NCBI GenBank assembly: GCA_946803715.1
Contig: CAMPET010000011.1
Location: 567,109-587,156, forward strand
DNA from: Beroe ovata
Taxonomy: Eukaryota > Ctenophora > Nuda > Beroida > Beroidae
Direction: 5' to 3'
Length of the DNA: 20,048 bases
Below, piece by piece: positions 12,601-18,939 of the stretch (position 1 is the first letter of the stretch; every line of letters starts with the position of its first letter). The notes under the pieces were generated by a model, which was not told the origin of the DNA, searched no databases, and worked only from the letters and a program-made list of their open reading frames with translations. A program made the position numbers and the translations under genes.

Positions 12601-14442
12601 AGAGGGATATAAAGAAGAAGAGAATAAAAGAAAATGAGAAACCACACTACGCCCTTTTTAGTACAATAACTTTCCATTGTAAGGGGGGTAGCAAAGAGGG
12701 GGGGATAAAATTCAAACATAGAGAAGCCCTTCAATATTCTTTGATGAACCTGAGATTTTTACCGTTAAACGTGATAATCTCAACACTCATACTTGAGGGG
12801 GAGGAATAAATCACACAATTGCGATGTAGATTGTAGTTTCTACTTCAACAGCGGAACCCCGACATGAACAGTACACAAAGTTGTAATTCTGATGTTTAGT
12901 AGGTTACTGTTATTATACACAACATCAACGCTGAACGCGACACGCGCACTAGTTTAATTGGGCAGTTTAACTTAGTAATATTTTGAGGGAGCAGAGCGCA
13001 ATTTGTATTTGTAGCTGGTAATCATGGAGTTTGACCATAAAAGTGCGTGTGCATGTGTTTGTGAGTGTGTGGTGATACTTAGCCTGTGGTCGGACTATCT
13101 CTAATATTGTATAATTTACCCAGGAAAAAAACAACAATAGACCTAGAGCTAGAGTACACTATGGTGTAAAACTACGCGTAGTAGTACGAAGAATGGTGTC
13201 ATGACCTATGAGCACTGATCTACTATAGTAGGTGTGATTAGGTGTTGCTGACCACACATGTTTGAATACCATGTTCTTATACTGCATAACCTGTGACCGA
13301 TACCTCATTGAAACCACGCTGCTTAAGATGGTACAAGATATAAAACCCTGGACTTGGATTAATCATTTATCGCCGTCCCCAATTTTTCACACATATTCCC
13401 AACCTTTACCCTCGAATAAAGCGTGAAATTTCAGTAACCGATTGTCAGCATTTCAATATCAGCGGAAGGATTAAGTTTATAAGTGAGCAGTAAAAATCAG
13501 CCGATCATACATCACTATGGCTATAACTAGGTTACGGTCTCAGTTCGTTTAGGTTAATTAACAGCAAATTAAGGCTACAACTAGGTTACGGTCTCACCTT
13601 GGATTGGTGCGAGGACGCAGTCAGATTGCTCGTCCAGCTGCTCTCACTGTCCTGACTCTGGAGTTGGGATGCTCCCTTTGAACTGAGGGGGAAGGAGGGT
13701 GTGTCAAGATATTGGCATCCTTCCAATTGAGGGAGGAGCGGGGTGTCAAATTTAGGGGGAATGAGGAGGAGAATAGGTGTCAAGGTATGGATCATGATGT
13801 AGAGGTATAGGCGTCTGACACATTGATAAGGTTATTCACTGTCCACGCATGAGGGGTTCTAGAGGTAGATGGGAATGTTGAGATGTGTCTAATGATCAGA
13901 CATATCCTAGCTACTCACATGAATGAAGGTTCTGTTTTTCGTAGAGGGTGGGGAACAGGGCCACACTCCATATCAGAAACAATCGCTGAAAACAGGTGAG
14001 AAGTGAGATTGGCATCGGGAAGATGGGACAAATATCTACTTCACACCATATCATACTGAGTGCCAAAACCTATATTGGGTGCCAAAAAACCTGGAGTGCC
14101 ACCTTCGCAAGCATATTGATATCGGGCTATCCATGAGAGGACACCCAGACTCATTCTATTCACTCCCCTATATATATCTACCTGGATCCCTATCTGCGAT
14201 ATGGAACCGTGATATAAACACCTCGTCCATGGAACTGAGCACAGACCCGGAAGTATTCGCGAATGACGTATTGAACGACGCTCTCACACTGGACTCCCCG
14301 CCCTTGTTGCCCCCACGGAGGGTGTTATGCCGGGAGTTGGCCGAGACACTGCTCCCCGTCACGCTGCTGGAGCTTGTCATGGTGGTCGACGAGCGCATTG
14401 TGTTGCTAAACAACCACGGCGTGGTGAAGCTGGACGGTGTTG
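283..14442 (-). CDS. Split gene, KRAP/TESPA1/ITPRID-like IP3-receptor-interacting protein (15 exons traced, partial at both ends)
   Basis: Known members of this family tether inositol 1,4,5-trisphosphate receptors at the ER to actin or to signalling complexes. I joined 15 minus-strand exons by GT/AG borders and codon phase, giving about 628 codons. Joins agree in phase except between 9003-9070 (ends phase 2) and 7149-7255 (appears to start phase 0). The family call rests on 6460-7255: VLYNLGF, ten residues later VPKRF, then VFWADQ. From memory, TESPA1 has VLFSLGF, IPARFF and LFLKSQ at matching spacing. The remainder is Ser/Thr-rich and acidic with one short helix-prone segment and no membrane span. 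Exons before 14442 and after 283 lie outside or are unseen. An unrelated protein with a similar short domain is possible. The exon chain is more certain than the family name. Confidence 0.62.
607..648. repeat. CA microsatellite, 21 units
   Basis: Uninterrupted CA dinucleotides. Confidence 0.97.
905..1025. repeat. Direct repeat flanking a CA tract containing an N
   Basis: Positions 905-937 and 993-1025 match in 32 of 33 bases (one T/C difference), 88 bases apart. The CA tract and the N at 987 lie between them. This looks like two overlapping sequence ends joined without being merged. Confidence 0.85.
1432..1492. repeat. 31-bp tandem duplication
   Basis: GCATTGAAGCTTGAATTGAG and following bases occur twice in a row with no difference over 30 bases. 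Confidence 0.93.
1725..1836 (-). CDS. Exon: short coiled-coil-prone segment
   Basis: The exon has one entering base plus 37 codons. Acceptor TCTCCGTCAG|GCCAG and donor CCACAG|GTACAG are both good. It is entered in phase 2 and left in phase 0, as its neighbours require. It encodes PESPDCHSNHDEV and then WEQLRSKLEEVERRS, a heptad-like charged helix (L, L, V spacing) that could be a short coiled coil. This is the only clearly helical segment in the 3' half of the protein. Confidence 0.68.
1837..2570. other. Intron, little structure
   Basis: Contains a 22-bp unit repeated twice at 1855-1898 (ACGTTAGACA...TATCAGTA). Otherwise AT-rich with short chance frames on both strands. No further exon is needed here by phase. 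Confidence 0.55.
2571..2619 (-). CDS. Microexon (49 nt): basic segment
   Basis: Too short for an ORF search, but it is bounded by a strong acceptor (TTTTTAATCAG) and a perfect donor (TTATCA|GTAAGT). It joins the phase 1 exit of 2837-2990 to the phase 2 entry of 1725-1836. Without it those two exons do not join: the frame meets a stop. It encodes EKKAAKLKRQSCEEVYQ with the flanking bases, a lysine/arginine-rich helix-like stretch running into the coiled-coil-prone exon. Confidence 0.7.
2837..2990 (-). CDS. Exon: Ser/Thr-rich linker
   Basis: The exon has 51 codons plus one base. Acceptor CGCTTTCAG|GGTTC and donor AGCAGTG|GTTAGT give phase 0 entry and phase 1 exit. It encodes GSFSQSVDSV, then an acidic, Ser/Thr-rich stretch (DESNNETSDASEHTEASR). 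No domain is recognised. The composition suggests a disordered, phosphorylatable linker. Confidence 0.68.
3056..3090. repeat. CpG-rich hairpin motif, copy 1
   Basis: TTGCGTCGCGCGCGG, then AAACATTTTCCTGA, then GCGCGC. The GCGCGC arms can pair, and GGAAA can pair with TTTCC inside. It recurs at 6146-6183 and 9536-9575. Confidence 0.8.
3230..3355 (-). CDS. Exon: basic then acidic segment
   Basis: Exactly 42 codons, phase 0 at both ends, with acceptor TTTTGTTACAG and donor ATTGAG|GTAAGC. It encodes MKLKRHRSQLCLQQSFDTI followed by TEEEEDTFKTP. It begins with ATG directly after the acceptor, so it could also start a shorter isoform, but the preceding exon ends in phase 0 and joins it cleanly. The exon length (multiple of 3) allows skipping without a frameshift. 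Confidence 0.68.
3531..3730 (-). CDS. Exon: Ser/Thr/Pro-rich linker with RSHSLPD motif
   Basis: The exon has two entering bases plus 66 codons. Acceptor AATAACTCCAG|GTGGG and donor AACAAG|GTACGG are used. The correct frame has no internal ATG near its start, so an ORF in another frame (beginning near 3759) is longer to the eye, but only this frame matches phases on both sides. It encodes a disordered Pro/Ser/Thr-rich chain with TPPKTPSS, possible proline-directed phosphosites, and RSHSLPD, a basophilic-kinase or 14-3-3-like motif. Confidence 0.66.
4139..4423 (-). other. Exon-like ORF in repeat core, copy a
   Basis: Minus-strand frame encoding KHENHWDTPTPKIILPENIV, then GISVSGLVFDVESESGR, then KLSHRQIGQKLHFRLTGES. 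The frame is also open upstream to about 4490. CACCG|GTGAGT, a strong donor, follows LTGES. No homologue is recognised. It is a fragment of a repeat and may be non-coding. Confidence 0.35.
5043..5309 (-). other. Exon-like ORF in repeat core, copy b
   Basis: Same frame as 4139-4423 with conservative changes (V to F, V to I, N to S) and the same GTGAGT donor-like site. Two copies staying open over this length may reflect recent duplication rather than selection. Confidence 0.35.
6146..6183. repeat. CpG-rich hairpin motif, copy 2
   Basis: TTGCGTCGCGCGCGA, then AAACATTTTCTTGA, then AGCGCGCGC. Preceded at 6103-6114 by TTGGTCACACAG, also found before copy 3, so the unit may extend about 45 bases upstream. 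Confidence 0.8.
6284..6355 (-). CDS. Exon (72 nt): Ser-rich segment
   Basis: Acceptor CTTTTCAG|CTCTG and donor ATATCAG|GTATTT. It enters with two bases, has 23 codons and leaves one base, matching both neighbours. It encodes LSFNTSKGDSSWSSFDSA, part of the Ser-rich linker after the IP3R-binding-like domain. Its length is a multiple of 3, so it can be skipped without changing frame. Confidence 0.68.
6460..6609 (-). CDS. Exon: C-terminal part of IP3R-binding-like domain, acidic tail
   Basis: 150 bases with acceptor AAATCACAG|GGGAC and donor AAATCAG|GTTTTC; phase 1 in and out. It opens with GDWNGQVFWADQ, which I align to the block after the RFF motif in KRAP/TESPA1. It continues with FDYLFNMMDDIPAMDEEG, a hydrophobic then acidic stretch. 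The acidic segment is not something I can match to a named domain. Confidence 0.7.
6838..6944 (-). CDS. Exon: core of KRAP-type IP3R-binding domain
   Basis: 107 bases, acceptor CTGTTTCAG|TTTACC and perfect donor AATCTAG|GTAAGG, phase 2 in and phase 1 out. It encodes TATDVLYNLGFASTDN and then SSVPKRFLGP. In the family the equivalent is a VLxxLGF motif followed by IPxRFF. The second phenylalanine, reported as important for receptor binding in KRAP, is leucine here. That could weaken binding or be a lineage difference. This exon is the strongest basis for the family call. Confidence 0.72.
7149..7255 (-). CDS. Exon: N-terminal part of IP3R-binding-like domain, possible internal start
   Basis: Donor GCCCG|GTTAGT leaves two bases, which the next exon completes. 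The 5' border is uncertain. The ATG at 7255-7253 follows an in-frame TAG, so either CTAG is an acceptor or this ATG starts an isoform; its -3 base is T, a poor Kozak context. The exon encodes MEEIDLREALFAKMGSP, then NPTLTELMEQC, resembling the serine-flanked helix ahead of VLxxLGF in TESPA1. A shorter version ending at 7235 would restore phase with 9003-9070, but its acceptor (GATTTGAG) lacks a pyrimidine tract. Confidence 0.6.
7311..7355. repeat. 15-bp tandem repeat, 3 units
   Basis: AATGGAATTCACTCG three times without change. Confidence 0.95.
8571..8618. repeat. 24-bp tandem repeat, 2 units
   Basis: CCTATTACCTAT, two or three variable bases, then TCAGACA, twice. Confidence 0.88.
8603..8644 (-). 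CDS. Candidate 42-nt cassette exon
   Basis: Acceptor TATAGTTTCAG|CGATA and donor CATAG|GTAATA bound an open 42-base stretch entered and left in phase 2. Its entry matches the exit of 9003-9070. It would encode DTASCFMFVSEAH. Because it is a multiple of 3 it does not repair the phase conflict with 7149-7255. The donor lies inside a two-copy 24-bp repeat. It may well be chance. Confidence 0.2.
9003..9070 (-). CDS. Exon (68 nt): 22 codons upstream of the IP3R-binding-like domain
   Basis: Acceptor CATTTCAG|GCGATG and donor GGACAG|GTAAAC. Phase 0 in, matching 10074-10196, and phase 2 out. It encodes AMSSFSQISSIANVDGIYNA with coding-like codon choice. A second open frame exists here (phase 1 in, phase 0 out) that would suit the next exon, but it does not match the exon before it. 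An undetected exon or an unusual acceptor probably lies between this exon and 7149-7255. Confidence 0.6.
9536..9575. repeat. CpG-rich hairpin motif, copy 3
   Basis: TCGCGTCGCGCGCGG, then AGACAATTTCTTGGT, then GCGCGCGCGC. The arms are longer than in the other copies and the centre has diverged. TTGGTCACACAG lies about 35 bases upstream. Confidence 0.78.
9603..9653. other. Perfect 15-bp inverted repeat, hairpin
   Basis: ACTGCGCAGGAATTC (9609-9623) and its exact reverse complement (9630-9644) enclose a 6-base loop, CTTCAC. Outside a 3-base bulge, ATTCAT and ATGAAT pair for six more. The stem contains TGCGCA, part of the NRF-1 consensus. Function unknown. Confidence 0.9.
9757..9905. repeat. Degenerate minisatellite with AGTG(G/A)TGTCA core
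   Basis: Seven or eight imperfect units of 16-24 bases, each with a form of GTGGTGTCAG or GTGATGTCAG. Confidence 0.65.
10074..10196 (-). CDS. Exon: 41 codons, polar segment
   Basis: Acceptor ACATCTATTGTATAG|GACAG and donor TCTTAAG|GTAGTC. Exactly 41 codons, phase 0 at both ends, joining 13598-13682 to 9003-9070. It encodes DSGRMPGYSSTNNELTKSE, then METILTQKVLAPDWTDN. No domain recognised. A second frame is open through most of the exon but does not match the neighbouring phases. Confidence 0.6.
10197..13597. other. Long intron, mostly left copy of the duplication
   Basis: From 10818 on it matches 14906 onward. It contains the 24-bp minisatellite and AT-rich DNA with short chance frames. No exon is needed by phase between 10196 and 13598. 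Confidence 0.55.
11843..12108. repeat. 24-bp minisatellite, about 11 units (copy 1)
   Basis: The unit is TGACACCAGT(C/T)TGTGACGTA with four variable bases. Because 24 is a multiple of 3, several frames stay open across it and give repetitive eight-residue chance peptides. Most units contain TGACGT, a CRE half-site. Confidence 0.92.
13598..13682 (-). CDS. Cassette exon C, copy 1: Ser/Gln-rich
   Basis: Strong acceptor (CCTCCTTCCCCCTCAG) and donor TCCAAG|GTGAGA. One entering base plus 28 codons, phase 2 in and 0 out. It encodes SKGASQLQSQDSESSWTSN. The copy at 17891-17975 differs by one base (TCG to TCC, both Ser). Confidence 0.65.
13919..13985 (-). CDS. Cassette exon B, copy 1 (67 nt)
   Basis: Acceptor CACCTGTTTTCAG|CGATT and perfect donor TTCAT|GTGAGT. 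Two entering bases, 21 codons, two leaving bases. It encodes IVSDMECGPVPHPLRKTEP. Its phases fit only exon A before it and exon C after it, which supports the three-exon chain. It lies opposite no long plus-strand frame. Confidence 0.65.
14182..14442 (-). CDS. Cassette exon A, copy 1: Ser/Thr-rich
   Basis: Donor GATCCAG|GTAGAT. The acceptor is TTGCTAATAG, the first AG after a long pyrimidine tract (14470-14495). An alternative acceptor, TTGTTTAG, would end the exon at 14405 in a different entry phase. It encodes 86 codons: TPSSFTTPWLFSNTM, then runs of Ser/Thr, then SMDEVFISRFHIADRDP. All three substitutions I see between copies 1 and 2 of the exon set are silent in this reading. The plus-strand frame across the same bases is open for 188 codons. 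Confidence 0.6.
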
Positions 14443-14646
14443 CTATTAGCAACCACGCGCAGAATGGTAGCAACCAGAGGAGGGAAGAGAGGGAGGAAAG
14501 TGTCAGGAGTGTTTGTCAGGTCGTCATATCATCCTCATGCTATGAATTACTGAGTTATTTCATGGGAATATTCATATCAGAACTAGAATCGGGGCATAAT
14601 GCGATCTGCGATAACTCAAATATATTCTTACACATGAATTTTTGAG

Positions 14647-14839
14647 ATCTGTACTGATTTCTGGGGGTGCCGTCTTTCATGGGACTTTGATACTCACATT
14701 CAAGGAGAAAATGTAATTTTCACGTATTTCCAGATGTGCTAGCCCAAAAATTCCTTCATATTCGGATTCTCCGTCAAAAAATAGCCCAGAAACACTAATT
14801 CCCACTATATTTCCAGGAAAAATAATTTTTGGTGTCGGT
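14647..14839. repeat. Dispersed repeat core, truncated at the N
   Basis: Same sequence as 18940-19132. In copy 2 it continues without a break, while here it stops at GGTGTCGGT followed by N. Confidence 0.85.
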
Positions 14840-14840
14840 N

Positions 14841-14905
14841 GCCCTTTTTGCTCGCACGGTCAACATTCCCAACAGATGCCGCGGGGGGCTTGCCAGCCCC
14901 CTGAT
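14841..14905. other. GC-rich 65-base stretch after the N
   Basis: Unlike the neighbouring DNA and absent from the equivalent place in copy 1. It contains GGGGGCT, four bases, AGCCCCC (a strong hairpin), and is bounded by TTTTGCTC and GAGCAAAA, an 8-base inverted repeat. It may be an inserted element end, an unmerged contig end or foreign sequence. Confidence 0.5.
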
Positions 14906-15922
14906 GAGCAAAATCTGTATGTGAATTCATGAGACATTATCCAAAAATGGCAACATATTCCTTCGAAAGCATGTTCAGCTATATTTGAAGACAATATTTT
15001 CTAAATTATCATTTGTGTGAGTGGGGAAAAGAATTGACATGGACTACACACGACCCGAAGAACATCTAAAAACATCATGGAAAAACTACACAGCACTGTC
15101 ATAGCGTAGACGACATAAAAATGGAAAAAATGGAAGGAGAAAGAACTACAAAAACTTGTCACGGTTGTCAACACGCCAGCTTAGCTCAGGTATTCAAAAC
15201 ACATTGTATACAAGAGTATGGGTAATTAAGAGTGAATAGTGAATACCTACGCGAGGAATAGTTTCTCTAGTTTTTAGGAAAGGATGGAAGCAGACTGCAG
15301 ATCGAGAGCTGCACACGAAAAACAAAAACTGTGATTTATTAAAGCTTAGCTGTGTGTTATTCAAGATTTATCGCAATTCACCTAAGTCGAACTTATCTTA
15401 AACATGGTAAGGAGCTTTTTACAAGTTTTATTGCGCCAAACGAACCAAGATAAATGTTAAGTGGTATTTACTACATAATGGTGATCGAGAGAAGCTACGT
15501 ATGGGGCTGTATTCCAACGATTGAGCAAAACTGAGACGTTCAAAACAGCAAATGCCAAATTTTTTCCATCTAAACAGTGGCTCATAGGTACCAGGGACAT
15601 AAGCGTCATGTATATAACCACATGACACATAAACAACAACAACAACATAAAGAGATGGTTCCCAATATTGTACAACTGGTAGCAACAGCAGAATTACGAT
15701 GTTGATATTTCCAATGTATCTTCTTGAGCGGTATCGGGAGTCCCGATTCGGGACAATGAAAACTTAGATAGCAACGACCAATAAAAATATAACCAATTAT
15801 AGAGATCGTATGATAGAACGAAATATTCGATATGTATCTCATCAAGACTTTTATAGCTCATTTAGGGCAAATTGTTTCGGTTGAAAGAAGGCTGATCAGT
15901 GCGGAGAATTCATGGCAAATTA

Positions 15923-16518
15923 TTGACACCAGTCTGTGACGTAACATTGACGACAGTTTTTGACGTAACATTGACACCAGTCTGTGACGTAACATTGACA
16001 CCAGTTTTTGATGTTTCACTGACACCAGTAAGTGTCGTTTCGCTGACACCAGTTTGTGAAGTATGACTGACACCAACCTGTGACGTATTGCTGACACCAG
16101 TCTGTGACGTATCACTGACACCAGTTTGTGTTGTACCACTAACACCAGTCTGTGACGTTTCCCTGATACAAGTATGTGACGTACCACTGACACAGTCTGT
16201 GACGTAACATTGACACCAGTTTTTGACGTATCGCTGACACCAGTATGTGTCGTTTCGCTGACACCAGTTTGTGACGTAGTACTGACACTATTTTTGACGT
16301 ATTGCTGACACCAATCTGTGACGTACCACTGACAACAGAGTGTGTCGTTTCGCTGACACCAGTCTGTGGCATACCACCGACACCAGTTTTTGACGTATCA
16401 CTGACACCAGTATGTGTCGTATTACTGACACCAGTTTGTGACGTATTACTGACACCAGTATGTGTTGTTTCGCTGACACCAGTTTGTGATGTATCACTGA
16501 AACCAGTCTATGACGTTA
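15923..16518. repeat. 24-bp minisatellite, about 25 units (copy 2)
   Basis: Same unit as at 11843-12108, more than twice as many copies. The flanks (AGCAAATTATTGACACC style on the left, TTGGCAGAAC on the right) match copy 1. Several chance frames cross it on both strands. Confidence 0.92.
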
Positions 16519-17890
16519 GATTGGCAGAACTGCTAAGGTGTCGATAGAAGACAAAGATAAAATGAGCCACACGATTCTCAAGAAATAAGCAACTCTAAGC
16601 TCTTCTATGGTTTGTGCTAAGAGAATACGTTACATAAAGTAACACCAAGTTACATTTAGGTTGCTGAATATTCATCACTCACAAGTCTCAAACTACAAGC
16701 ATGATGAGGGACCAATGAAAAGAAGGGGTATCAATGATGAATAAAAGATATTATGAAGGAGTCAAATCCTCAGTTTGAAGTAGAGACTCATCTATGGAAA
16801 CTATGGAAACTATCATGGACGATGATTATTGATTAATTACCCCACAATCCGTATTCATTATCTAGCTCCAACAACCAAAAATCACGGAGCGATGCATGAC
16901 ACTTTACAGTTATCCAAATCCGATAGCATATGCCCCAAATCATGGTAGCAAAATGGCAACTAAAATAGCTGTAAGCTACCAATTAGAACGAAATGGGGGC
17001 ACAAAAAAACTCCGAAGATATGACGCACTCAGACGTACTTCTCCGCGATAAAGAAGAAGAGAATAAAAGAAAATGAGAAACCACACTACGCCCTTTTTAG
17101 TACAATAACTTTTCATTGTAAGGGGGGTCGCAAAGAGGGGAGGGGAGATGAAATTCAAACATAGAGAAGCCCTTCAATATTCTGTGATTAACCTGAGATT
17201 TTTACCGTTAAACAAGATAATCTCGACACATACTTGAGGGGGGGATAAATCACACAATTGCGATGTTATAGATTGTAGTTTCTACTCCAACAGCGAAACT
17301 CCGACATGAACAGTACACAAAGTTGTAATTCTGTTGTTTAGTAGGTTACTGTTATTATACACAACATCAACGCTGGTCGAACTATCTCTAAGTATTGTAT
17401 AATTTACCCAGGAATGCCAAGAAAACTACAATAGACCTAGAACTAGAGTACACTATGGTGTAAAACTACGCGTAGTAGTACGAAGAATGGTGTCATGACC
17501 TATGAGCACTGATCTACTATAGTAGGTGTGATTAGATGTTGCTGACCACACATGTTTGAATACCATGTTTTTATACTGCATAACCTGTGATCAATTCCTC
17601 ATTGACACCACGCTGCTTAAGATGGTACAAGATATAAAAACCTTGGACTTGGATTAATCATTTATCGCCGCACCCAATTTTTCACACATATTCCCAACCT
17701 TTACCCTCGAATAAATCGTGACATTTCAGTAACCGATTGTCAGCATTTCATTATCAGCGGAAGTGAGAAGTAGGGTTAAAATAAGATTATCAGCCGATCC
17801 TACATCATTTAGGCTATAACTAGGTTACGGCCTCAGTTAGTTTAGGTTAATTAACAGCAAATTAAGGCTACAACTAGGTTACGGTCTCAC

Positions 17891-17975
17891 CTTGGATTGG
17901 TGGGAGGACGCAGTCAGATTGCTCGTCCAGCTGCTCTCACTGTCCTGACTCTGGAGTTGGGATGCTCCCTTTGAA
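17891..17975 (-). CDS. Cassette exon C, copy 2
   Basis: Same exon as at 13598-13682, shifted by 4293 bases, with intact acceptor and donor and one silent change. Its phase 0 exit fits the exon at 10074-10196 but not exon A of copy 1 (phase 1 entry). Confidence 0.55.
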
Positions 17976-18211
17976 CTGAGGGGGAAGGAGGGTGTGTCAA
18001 GATATTGGCATCCTTCCAATTGAGGGAGGAGCGGGGTGTCAAATTTAGGGGGAATGAGGAGGAGAATAGGTGTCAAGGTATGGATCATGATGTAGAGGTA
18101 TAGGCGTCTGACACATTGATAAGGTTATTCACTGTCCACGCATGAGGGGTTCTAGAGGTAGATGGGAATGTTGAGATGTGTCTAATGATCAGACATATCC
18201 TAGCTACTCAC

Positions 18212-18278
18212 ATGAATGAAGGTTCTGTTTTTCGTAGAGGGTGGGGAACAGGGCCACACTCCATATCAGAAACAATCG
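18212..18278 (-). CDS. Cassette exon B, copy 2
   Basis: Identical by eye to 13919-13985, including both splice sites. Confidence 0.55.
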
Positions 18279-18474
18279 CTGAAAACAGGTGAGAAGTGAG
18301 ATTGGCATCGGGAAGATGGGACAAATATCTACTTCACACCATATCATACTGAGTGCCAAAACCTATATTGGGTGCCAAAAAACCTGGAGTGCCACCTTCG
18401 CAAGCATATTGATATCGGGCTATCCATGAGAGGACACCCAGACTCATTCTATTCACTCCCCTATATATATCTAC

Positions 18475-18735
18475 CTGGATCCCTATCTGCGATATGGAAC
18501 CGTGATATAAACACCTCGTCCATGGAACTGAGCACAGACCCGGAAGTATTCGCGAATGACGTATTGAACGACGCTCTCACACTGGACTCCCCGCCCTTGT
18601 TGCCCCCACGGAGGGTGTTATGCCGGGAATTGGCCGAGACACTGCTCCCCGTCACGCTGCTGGAGCTTGTCATGGTGGTCGACGAGCGCATTGTGTTGCT
18701 AAACAACCAAGGCGTGGTGAAGCTGGACGGTGTTG
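18475..18735 (-). CDS. Cassette exon A, copy 2
   Basis: Matches 14182-14442 except for two bases: AAC to AAT (Asn, silent) and CCG to CCT (Pro, silent if the longer exon is right). Splice sites are intact. The exon before it, which must end in phase 1, is not seen in the window. Confidence 0.53.
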
Positions 18736-18939
18736 CTATTAGCAACCACGCGCAGAATGGTAGCAACCAGAGGAGGGAAGAGAGGGAGGAAAGTGTCAGG
18801 AGTGTTTGTCAGGTCGTCATATCATCCTCATGCTATGAATTACTGAGTTATTTCATGGGAATATTCATATCAGAACTAGAATCGGGGCATAATGCGATCT
18901 GCGATAACTCAAATATATTCTTACACATGAATTTTTGAG

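Larger units (their letters stand above)
10818..14839. repeat. Tandem segmental duplication, copy 1
   Basis: Starts at GAGCAAAATCTGTATGTG. The offset to copy 2 is 4088 at the left end and 4293 at the right. The left two thirds differ by many substitutions and indels; from about 13540 the two copies are almost identical (three substitutions noted in about 1.3 kb). It carries 155 bases (about 12934-13088) that are absent from copy 2, and ends at the N at 14840. Confidence 0.92.
14443..17890. other. Region between the two exon cassettes
   Basis: Contains part of a repeat core (14647-14839), the N, a 65-base foreign-looking GC-rich stretch and the left part of duplication copy 2 with its minisatellite. 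No exon is supported. Confidence 0.5.

Noticed and set aside
12507-12734. Hydrophobic minus ORF (75 codons)
   Set aside because: In the duplicate (16976-17158) it is shortened by indels and shifted, with no sign of selection and no fitting splice sites.
14079-14645. 188-codon plus-strand ORF, repeated at 18372-18938
   Set aside because: It is the longest frame in the window and its middle looks protein-like. However, the minus strand has a spliced, phase-matched chain here, and of the two differences between copies within this ORF one changes an amino acid in the plus frame (His/Gln) while both can be silent on the minus strand. Its two copies reflect the recent duplication. A dual-coding or antisense gene is not excluded.
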